Part shown: one piece after another, positions 1 to 4,070 of the stretch
Layout: the number at the start of each line of letters is the position of its first letter
How positions within the stretch are numbered: position 1 is the first letter of the stretch
Origin: Anaerolineales bacterium
GTDB taxonomy: Bacteria > Chloroflexota > Anaerolineae > Anaerolineales > Villigracilaceae
Direction of reading: 5' to 3'
NCBI GenBank assembly: GCA_025938055.1
Contig: JAICQC010000319.1
Span: forward strand, 1 to 5,463
DNA length: 5,463 nt
The notes under the pieces: model-generated
The model's input: the letters and a program-made list of their open reading frames with translations, nothing else
The model's database searches: none
Told to the model about the DNA's origin: nothing
Made by a program: the position numbers and the translations under genes

Positions 1-1
1 C

Positions 2-511
2 AGCAACGCGTTGAATGAGTTCGGCCCACTGGATGGCTTGATCCTGGACCTGCGCATGAATGGTGGCGGGAGCAGCAGCGTAGCCTATCCCATCTTCGAA
101 TTTTTTATTAACGGGCAACTCGGGCAGTTCGTCAGCCGCGAATCGGCGCGGGTACTGGAAATCGAAGCGAACGAAATCCAGAACTCACAGACCGTGCCGC
201 TGGTGGTGATGGTCAGCGAGGATACCGTCAGCTTTGGCGAGATCTTTGCCGGTGTGATGCAGGATGCGGGCCGCGCCCAGATCGTCGGTGAGACGAGCCT
301 TGGCAACGTGGAAGTGCTGCACGGGTACAGCTTTGACGACGGCTCGCAGGTCTGGCTCGCGGCAGAAACGTTTTACTCTGCATTCTCAGATGCAAACTGG
401 GAGGAGACCGGTATTATTCCCGACGTGCAAGCCTTTGCCGAGTGGGACACCTTTTACTTCGAGACCGACCCATCCATCACCGCGGCGGTGATGCTTCTGG
501 GACATCAATAG
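2..511 (+). CDS. S41-family serine peptidase, C-terminal fragment (5' end outside window)
   Basis: The frame is open from the left edge and ends at TAG 509-511, so the start lies upstream; the TTG at 11 is internal. About 169 residues are visible. Counting from codon 2-4, LILDLRMNGGG (residues 13-23) is the conserved strand and glycine turn of the S41 (C-terminal processing peptidase/tricorn) core. TVSFGEIFAGVMQDAGRAQIVGE (75-97, split here as TVSFGEI then FAGVMQD) aligns with the nucleophile region; Ser77 (codon 230-232) sits where CtpA/Prc carry the catalytic serine. The catalytic lysine of CtpA/Prc would fall in the following T-x-x-G-K motif, but the sequence is TSLGN, with Asn102 at codon 305-307. 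Either this subgroup uses a different base, as tricorn-type S41B members do, or it is inactive. GIIPD near the C-terminus is also typical of the family. Any signal peptide or PDZ domain would be upstream. Such enzymes usually act outside the membrane; location here is inferred. The next gene starts 34 bases downstream. Confidence 0.88.
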   Translation, partial: SNALNEFGPLDGLILDLRMNGGGSSSVAYPIFEFFINGQLGQFVSRESARVLEIEANEIQNSQTVPLVVMVSEDTVSFGEIFAGVMQDAGRAQIVGETSLGNVEVLHGYSFDDGSQVWLAAETFYSAFSDANWEETGIIPDVQAFAEWDTFYFETDPSITAAVMLLGHQ

Positions 512-523
512 GCGTCACGAGCA

Positions 524-538
524 AACCTTCGCAAGGTT
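524..538. repeat. Short perfect inverted repeat in the gap before the next CDS
   Basis: AACCTT, a CGC loop and AAGGTT make a 6-bp perfect stem with a three-base loop, 12 bases after the upstream stop codon. No T-tract follows, so it is a poor intrinsic terminator. The right arm contains AAGG (533-536), the only Shine-Dalgarno-like bases before the ATG at 546, spaced 9 bases from it. If used, that site would be partly hidden in the stem. It may instead be a small dispersed palindrome or chance. Confidence 0.4.
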
Positions 539-545
539 ATCCAAA

Positions 546-998
546 ATGAGCTTCTCTTTTGAATATCGTAAACTCGGCGATTTCACCTATCACGCCCTCG
601 CTGATCCGGCTGAGATCCAGTCCTATCTCCTGAAATGGATTATGCGTGAGTGGGAGCTCGATCATGACGAAGCGCCTGAGGAGCACTGGACCGTTGCCTG
701 GATGCAGATTCTTCCTCAGATGCAGTTTTCGCTGGAAGTGATCCATCTGGAAGATATCCGCCCAAACGCGGACCTGATGAGTGTGAAGGATTTCCAGACA
801 AGCCTGCAGGAGCGCGCGGACGAGCGTGAGGAAGCCATGCTGCGCGGTGTCTCGATTGAACCGCTTTTGGTGAACCGAAACAGCTTTGAACTCATGGACG
901 GCTATACACGCTACACTGTCTTAAAAAGGCATACACAAAAGGAAGTGTACGCGTATATGGGCTCGGTTCCAATATCGTCCTCGACGCTTGGAGTTTGA
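546..998 (+). CDS. Small protein with ParB/sulfiredoxin-like C-terminal segment, function unknown
   Basis: This is a 150-residue protein starting at the first in-frame ATG (546), 34 bases after the S41 peptidase gene, with a weak AAGG upstream, and ending at TGA 996-998. Residues 1-95 are acidic and aromatic-rich (for example REWELDHDEAPEEHW around 34-48), with no signal peptide or membrane segment, so it should be cytoplasmic. I do not recognise that part. Residues 101-138 read GVSIEPLLVN, RNSFELMDGY, TRYTVLKRH and a closing YAYMG strand. This matches the pattern of ParB/Srx-like domains: 'parameter' strand, E-L-x-D-G-x-x-R, then a helix and a final strand. In that fold the D/E-G-x-x-R motif binds nucleotide or phosphate. 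The helix-turn-helix of plasmid-partition ParB is absent, so this is not a partition protein. A nucleotide-binding or nuclease-like role is possible, but no substrate can be named. The fold assignment rests on one short motif. Confidence 0.7.
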   Translation: MSFSFEYRKLGDFTYHALADPAEIQSYLLKWIMREWELDHDEAPEEHWTVAWMQILPQMQFSLEVIHLEDIRPNADLMSVKDFQTSLQERADEREEAMLRGVSIEPLLVNRNSFELMDGYTRYTVLKRHTQKEVYAYMGSVPISSSTLGV

Positions 999-1003
999 GT
1001 ATA

Positions 1004-1022
1004 GTCAGGCTTCAAGCCTGAC
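1004..1022. repeat. 19-base perfect palindrome (REP-like element or terminator)
   Basis: GTCAGGCTT and AAGCCTGAC flank a single central C, giving an 8-bp stem with a three-base TCA loop. It begins 5 bases after the stop codon of the ParB-like gene. The sequence to its right (1023-1041) is pyrimidine-rich (ACTTTCCTTTCT) but has no clean T-run, so it could be a weak terminator on the plus strand. Its perfection and position between genes also fit a dispersed REP-type palindrome. Copy number cannot be judged from one window. Confidence 0.6.
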
Positions 1023-1061
1023 CTACTTTCCTTTCTATATTAATTTGGATTCATACTCCTC

Positions 1062-1070
1062 TGGTACACT
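1062..1070 (+). promoter_or_regulatory. Candidate extended -10 element for the C39-like peptidase gene
   Basis: TGGTACACT has the extended -10 form (TG, one base, TACACT; hexamer 1065-1070). The ATG at 1078 begins 7 bases after the hexamer, so transcription would start at or next to the start codon and the mRNA would be leaderless. No good -35 lies at 16-18 bases; TTGGAT at 1045-1050 is too close and matches poorly. No Shine-Dalgarno sequence precedes this ATG, which fits the leaderless reading. Confidence 0.45.
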
Positions 1071-1077
1071 TTTTCGC

Positions 1078-2319
1078 ATGTCGAAGAGGAATATTCTATT
1101 CGCAGGTAACGGTTTTTTAGTGCTGGTCATCCTGGTGTTACAGATCCCGGCGATCAACAGCCGGGTTGCATGGCGTTACGAAGTCGCACGGACCTATCTG
1201 AGGAATGTGATCAATCCGGTTGGCGCAGTGCCAACGGCGATCCCAAACACGCCCAACCCAACCAATACGGCAGGCCCGACCACGGAACTGACAGCCACGC
1301 CTACCGTTCAAATCACCGATACACCCATACCGCCCACGCCTACCCTGGCGCCGCCTCCGCCCCAGGCATTCCTCGGTTCCCCTCTCTATGAAAAACAGAC
1401 CCCGAACAACTGCGGTCCCGCTGCCCTCGCCATGATGCTGCGCATGTATGGCTGGAGCGGCGACCAGAAAACTATTTCTGATGTCATCAAACCGGTCAAT
1501 GGCGACCGCAACGTCAACCCGGAGGAGATGGCATACTGGGTGCATAATTTCGCGGGCTGGCTGCGCATGGAATATCGCGTCGGCGGGGACCTCGAAACGC
1601 TCAAGCGTCTGATCTCTGCCTCCTACCCTGTGATGATCGAAGGCACTACATCCCTCAACCCCGATGACACCGGCTGGCCCGACGACGATCTCTGGGCCGC
1701 GCACTATCTGCTGCTCACTGGCTACGACGATACAACAGAAACATTCACCGTACAGGACCCCTATCGCGGACCCGATCGAAAGATTCCATACGAACAACTG
1801 GAAGAGGAATGGAAACCATTCAACTATTTGTATCTGGTCGTCTATCTCCCCGAACGCGAAGCTGAGGTCCAGACACTGCTCGGCTCAAACTGGGACCGCG
1901 ATGTGAACCGACAGAACGCTCTCGAGATTGCCCAGGCTGCTACCGCCGCGGATGTAAACGACGCCTTCGCCTGGTTCAATGTAGGCAGCAATCTCGTCTA
2001 CTTTGAGCGCTACGAGGAAGCCAATGCCGCCTACGATATTGCGCGCGAGCTGGGTTTGCCCCAGCGCATGTTCCGCTACCAGTTCGGTCCATTCATTGCA
2101 AACTTCCAGGCGAACCGCACGGAGGATCTGCTGGCTCTCACAGATTATGCCCTGCAGCGCACAGAAATGTCTGAAGAGACCTGGCTCTGGCACGGCTGGG
2201 GTTTGTACCGCCAGGGCAATACCACGGGCGCTGTGGATGATTGGCGCAAGGCGCTTTCCATTCGACCAGGTTATGAGGATGCGCTGTACGCGCTCAGTTT
2301 TGTCGGCGCCTCGCCGTAA
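1078..2319 (+). CDS. Membrane-anchored C39-like (papain-fold) cysteine peptidase with TPR-like repeats
   Basis: The protein has 413 residues. The ATG at 1078 was chosen because it puts a basic end (MSKR) directly before a hydrophobic segment (residues 5-24, GFLVLVILVLQIP core). The open frame extends to TTG 988, but that start would overlap the upstream gene and the 1004-1022 palindrome. Domains in order: one N-terminal signal anchor or signal peptide; a short basic stretch; a Thr/Pro-rich linker (about 51-95); a Peptidase_C39_2-like domain (about 102-258); a helical region with TPR-like repeats (about 294-327 and 366-400, e.g. AFAWFNVGSN and TWLWHGWGLY). Expected papain-fold residues are present: Gln107 and Cys112 in KQTPNNCGPAALAMM, His209 in WAAHYLLLTGYDD, and Asp227 in VQDPYRGP. 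An extracytoplasmic cysteine peptidase or peptide-processing role is likely; the TPR part probably binds a partner. No ABC transporter is attached, unlike bacteriocin-exporting C39 proteins. The substrate is unknown. No lipobox cysteine is seen. Confidence 0.85.
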   Translation: MSKRNILFAGNGFLVLVILVLQIPAINSRVAWRYEVARTYLRNVINPVGAVPTAIPNTPNPTNTAGPTTELTATPTVQITDTPIPPTPTLAPPPPQAFLGSPLYEKQTPNNCGPAALAMMLRMYGWSGDQKTISDVIKPVNGDRNVNPEEMAYWVHNFAGWLRMEYRVGGDLETLKRLISASYPVMIEGTTSLNPDDTGWPDDDLWAAHYLLLTGYDDTTETFTVQDPYRGPDRKIPYEQLEEEWKPFNYLYLVVYLPEREAEVQTLLGSNWDRDVNRQNALEIAQAATAADVNDAFAWFNVGSNLVYFERYEEANAAYDIARELGLPQRMFRYQFGPFIANFQANRTEDLLALTDYALQRTEMSEETWLWHGWGLYRQGNTTGAVDDWRKALSIRPGYEDALYALSFVGASP

Positions 2320-2331
2320 AAGAAACAATCC

Positions 2332-2440
2332 GTCCTGAGCGGAGCGAAGCGCAGTCGAAGGACAAGTAGAATATCAAGTCAACATTTGCGTGCACTTCGA
2401 CTGCGTTCGGGCTAACCCATGCCCTCACTCCGCTCAGCGT
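2332..2440. repeat. Pair of related repeat copies in inverted orientation
   Basis: Copy A (2332-2363) runs GTCCT to AGGAC, closing a 5-bp outer stem. Copy B (2392-2440) is largely the reverse complement of A: CTGAGCGGAG (2335-2344) matches CTCCGCTCAG (2428-2437), and CGCAGTCGAA (2350-2359) matches TTCGACTGCG (2396-2405). In A these two blocks are almost adjacent. In B they are separated by about 18 extra bases (2410-2427), around which GGGC and GCCC can pair. The two copies can fold together into a large hairpin with a loop of 36 bases. From memory, TTCGACTGCGCTCAG-type sequences are dispersed intergenic repeats in many bacterial genomes, Chloroflexota among them. The pair lies between the C39-like stop and the lipoprotein promoter and may also end transcription. 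Confidence 0.7.
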
Positions 2441-2459
2441 GAATAAACAGGCGTTGACA

Positions 2460-2465
2460 TATAAT
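2460..2465 (+). promoter_or_regulatory. Perfect TATAAT -10 box just upstream of the lipoprotein start
   Basis: TATAAT at 2460-2465 is followed 8 bases later by ATG 2474, placing the likely transcription start at or within about 2 bases of the start codon. No purine-rich Shine-Dalgarno sequence lies between. TTGACA occurs at 2454-2459 but abuts the -10 and cannot act as its -35; the region 16-18 bases upstream (2436-2443) matches TTGACA poorly. This supports a leaderless transcript for the SUMF1 lipoprotein gene. Confidence 0.5.
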
Positions 2466-2473
2466 TGCCATTT

Positions 2474-3418
2474 ATGAAAAAAATCATCACTGCTTTCCTC
2501 TTGCTCACCGCCTGCACCGCGACTGAAATCCCTATCTCTGAATCGACTGCAACGCCGCTACCGACAAATACTCCTCTAGCAATCATTCCCACTTCAACAA
2601 TCGAAACAATCGTCCCAACGGCTGCACCAACTCCGACAGATGAATTCGTGAACGAGCGCGTCTCCTCCCTTGATGGCATGCCGCAGGTCTATATCCCTGC
2701 TGGCACATTCCGCATGGGGGGACTGGACGTACGCCGCGCGCCGAATGAAACTCCCGAACATGAGGTAACTCTCGACGCCTTCTGGATGGATCAGCTCGAG
2801 GTGACCAACGCCATGTACGCGTTATGCGTCAATGCAGGTACATGCACACCACCACAGGATTTCAAATCGCAGCGGCGTCCGGAGTATTTTAACAATCCCG
2901 AGTTCAAGGACTATCCGGTGATTTATGTTACCTGGGGGCAAGCCAGAGACTACTGTGAATGGGCGGGACGGCGATTGCCCACTGAAGCAGAGTGGGAGCG
3001 TGCCGGCCGCGGCGATGACTTCCGCACCTTTCCCTGGGGTGAGGACAAGGCAAACGGGCTGCTCGCCAACTTCAATATGCTGGTGGGCGACACCTCACGC
3101 GTGGGGACGTATCCGGCGGGCGCCAGTCCGTTTGGCGTGCTCGACATGGCGGGCAATGTAGCGGAGTGGGTGAATGATTTTTACAGTTTTAACTATTCTG
3201 CTGTTCTGGAGCAAACATTGAACCCGATGGGACCCGAGACAAGCTCAAGCCTTCACCGCGTGGTGCGCGGTGGGAGCCTGGGAGACGCAGAGATCAACAT
3301 CCGCGTCGCGAAGCGCTCCTCAGTGCTGGGGTCAAACCTGAGCGCCCCGCCCGGCTCGATCGTGTACCTTGGCGATTTTTCTCCGCGCATTGGCTTTCGC
3401 TGTGCCGCGGATGAGTAA
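2474..3418 (+). CDS. SUMF1/formylglycine-generating-enzyme-like domain lipoprotein
   Basis: The protein has 314 residues. ATG 2474 is preferred over the in-frame TTG 2465 because it gives a textbook lipoprotein signal: MKK, a hydrophobic core and lipobox LTAC with Cys14 as the lipidated residue. A Thr/Pro/Ser-rich linker (15-57) leads to one SUMF1 (FGE-sulfatase) domain at about 68-312. Its landmarks are PAGTFRMG (75-82), HEVTLDAFWMDQLEVTN (split: HEVTLDAF and DQLEVTN, 96-112), RLPTEAEWERAGRG (167-180), PWGE (187-190), GVLDMAGNVAEWV (221-233), RVVRGGS (262-268) and RIGFRC (305-310). True formylglycine-generating enzymes carry two copper-binding cysteines after RGGS; here those positions are Asp271 and Ile276. 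Sulfatase activation is therefore unlikely, and a binding or structural role on the cell surface is the better reading. Cys118 and Cys124 may form a disulfide. No sulfatase gene is nearby. Confidence 0.9.
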   Translation: MKKIITAFLLLTACTATEIPISESTATPLPTNTPLAIIPTSTIETIVPTAAPTPTDEFVNERVSSLDGMPQVYIPAGTFRMGGLDVRRAPNETPEHEVTLDAFWMDQLEVTNAMYALCVNAGTCTPPQDFKSQRRPEYFNNPEFKDYPVIYVTWGQARDYCEWAGRRLPTEAEWERAGRGDDFRTFPWGEDKANGLLANFNMLVGDTSRVGTYPAGASPFGVLDMAGNVAEWVNDFYSFNYSAVLEQTLNPMGPETSSSLHRVVRGGSLGDAEINIRVAKRSSVLGSNLSAPPGSIVYLGDFSPRIGFRCAADE

Positions 3419-3420
3419 TT

Positions 3421-3536
3421 ATGTCACACCGGCACTCCCCGGCACTTGCGCCCGGGGCAAGTGTTGCAAGGAGTGCCAGCGGCGCGACGACACTCCCTGG
3501 CACCGTCCGCCAGGGGAGTAACGCTCGCCATGACAT
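3421..3536. repeat. GC-rich, multiply self-complementary intergenic block
   Basis: The block starts 2 bases after the lipoprotein stop and is bounded by ATGTCA (3421-3426) and TGACAT (3531-3536), an inverted pair. Inside, GGCACTCC (3431-3438) pairs with GGAGTGCC (3470-3477) around a nested stem CACTTGC/GCAAGTG (3443-3449/3457-3463). A second hairpin pairs ACTCCCTGGC (3492-3501) with GCCAGGGGAGT (3509-3519), with one bulged G. GTGCCAG (3473-3479) can alternatively pair with CTGGCAC (3497-3503), so two folds compete. No plausible protein is encoded. It may be a small non-autonomous mobile element, a complex REP-type unit or a structured RNA; the sequence alone does not decide. Confidence 0.6.
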
Positions 3537-3810
3537 CAAATTTAAAAATGAAGAAGCTTGCGCTAATAATGACGCAAGCCTCTTCCCATAAATGGTGAGA
3601 AGCCGTATGAGGTGCTTCTCCTGACACCCCCTGTTTTCGCATCTATTCATCAATTATGACCCACCTGTTTCCCATGCCAGTTCAATGTCATGACGCAGGA
3701 AAACACAAATAGTTACATATTCTGGATGAGAAACATATTTTCAGCCGCGGGCGCTCTATGTTCCGCTCCGCCGCGAGACGCGCAATTTCGTTTCCCATAC
3801 ACCTGCATAA
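3537..3810. other. Gene-free stretch upstream of the metK promoter
   Basis: I see no credible protein-coding gene on either strand here; open frames are short, lack ribosome binding sites and have unconvincing composition. It contains the 3550-3585 hairpin annotated separately and a second stem, GAGAAGC (3597-3603) with GCTTCTC (3614-3620), that lacks an adjacent T-run. The part from about 3700 to 3742 is AT-rich. Together with 3421-3536 it makes roughly 390 bases between the lipoprotein gene and the metK promoter. Confidence 0.6.
3550..3585 (-). terminator. Hairpin with T-tract on the minus strand
   Basis: GAAGA-A-GCTTGCG (3550-3562) pairs with CGCAAGC-C-TCTTC (3573-3585), a 12-bp stem with one internal mismatch and a 10-base loop. 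Read on the minus strand, the stem is followed at once by ATTTTTAAATTT (3549-3538), a good intrinsic-terminator tail. Read on the plus strand it is followed by CCATAAATGG without a T-run. It therefore looks like a minus-strand terminator, although no minus-strand gene is visible upstream of it. Confidence 0.55.
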
Positions 3811-3839
3811 TTGACTTTCAACCTTCCCTATGATATTAT
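3811..3839 (+). promoter_or_regulatory. Sigma-70-type promoter of the metK riboswitch transcript
   Basis: TTGACT (3811-3816, five of six consensus bases) and TATTAT (3834-3839, five of six) are separated by exactly 17 bases. TG at 3831-3832 adds an extended -10 element. The predicted start at about 3846-3847 lies some 20 bases upstream of the riboswitch P1 stem, as expected for an S-box leader. This is the clearest promoter in the window. Confidence 0.8.
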
Positions 3840-3867
3840 GCCGACACAACCCAATAGCCCCACAAGG

Positions 3868-3997
3868 CGCTCTTATCCAGAGAGGCGGAGGGAACGGCCC
3901 TGCGATGCCTCGACAACCTGCCAGCAAAATGTCATCATTAGACTACGCTGAAAAGGTGCCAATTCCGACAGACGGATGTTCTGGGAGATGAGAGGGC
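3868..3997 (+). promoter_or_regulatory. SAM-I (S-box) riboswitch in the metK leader
   Basis: This RNA element binds S-adenosylmethionine, the product of the gene it precedes. P1 is CTCTTATC (3870-3877) with GATGAGAG (3987-3994), 8 bp with one wobble. P2a is GAGGC (3882-3886) with GCCTC (3907-3911). P2b is GGG (3890-3892) with CCC (3898-3900), and the GGAGGGA and GA bases of the kink-turn are kept. P3 closes with CAGC (3922-3925) and GCTG (3947-3950), followed by the conserved AAGGTGCCAATTCC (3953-3966). P4 is CAGA/TCTG (3969-3972/3980-3983), then GGAGATGAG. Small departures from the usual consensus are ACAACC for GCAACC and CGATGCC for the common TGAAGCC form. Downstream stems indicate control by transcription termination. 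Confidence 0.95.
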
Positions 3998-4025
3998 TTC
4001 ACACTTGAAGATTGATTGCCCTTTC
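3990..4025 (+). promoter_or_regulatory. Antiterminator stem of the metK leader
   Basis: GAGAGGGC (3990-3997) can pair with GCCCTTTC (4018-4025), 8 bp with one wobble. The left arm overlaps the 3' strand of riboswitch P1 and the right arm overlaps the 5' strand of the terminator. The stem can thus form only when P1 is open, that is without SAM, and it then blocks the terminator. A small hairpin, CTTCA/TGAAG (3997-4010), lies in its loop and shares one base with the left arm. Confidence 0.8.
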
Positions 4026-4053
4026 TGTACGTCTGGAGGGGCAATCCATTTTT
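4014..4053 (+). terminator. SAM-controlled intrinsic terminator before metK
   Basis: GATTGCCC (4014-4021) pairs perfectly with GGGCAATC (4039-4046). The stem can be extended inward by TTTC/GGAG (4022-4025/4035-4038) using wobbles. CCA and then five T residues (4049-4053) follow. The metK Shine-Dalgarno site begins immediately after the T-run, so termination removes it. With SAM bound, P1 sequesters the antiterminator left arm and this stem forms, turning metK off. Confidence 0.85.
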
Positions 4054-4059
4054 AAGGAG
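4054..4059 (+). promoter_or_regulatory. metK ribosome binding site
   Basis: AAGGAG lies 11 bases before ATG 4071 and directly abuts the terminator T-run. It selects ATG 4071 over the in-frame ATG at 4086. It is the only strong Shine-Dalgarno sequence in front of a gene in this window. Confidence 0.8.
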
Positions 4060-4070
4060 TTCCAACCATA

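Noticed and set aside
988..1077. Upstream TTG start for the C39-like peptidase
   Set aside because: It would overlap the preceding gene, translate through the 1004-1022 palindrome and put 30 residues ahead of a normal signal anchor. ATG 1078 is better supported.
1138..1797. 219-codon open frame on the minus strand
   Set aside because: It lies wholly inside the C39-like peptidase gene, whose frame shows a signal anchor, catalytic motifs and repeats. The minus-strand product has no recognisable motif and appears to be a codon-bias shadow.
2332..2440. CRISPR-like repeat
   Set aside because: There are only two copies, in inverted orientation and of unequal internal structure, with no regular spacers.
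2454..2459. TTGACA as a -35 element for the lipoprotein promoter
   Set aside because: It directly abuts TATAAT with no spacer, so it cannot be the -35 of that -10. It would need a -10 near 2477, inside the gene.
3597..3620. GAGAAGC/GCTTCTC hairpin as terminator of the lipoprotein gene
   Set aside because: The 7-bp stem has a 10-base loop and the nearest T-run (3634-3637) is more than 10 bases away, so termination is not supported.
3294..3653. Minus-strand open frames of 72-119 codons across the lipoprotein end and the GC-rich block
   Set aside because: They cross the hairpins at 3421-3536 and the 3' end of the SUMF1 gene, lack a ribosome binding site and give low-complexity products. The self-complementary DNA explains the absence of stops.
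3688..3927. 79-codon minus-strand open frame
   Set aside because: It runs antisense through the metK promoter and the conserved riboswitch core, and its product resembles nothing.
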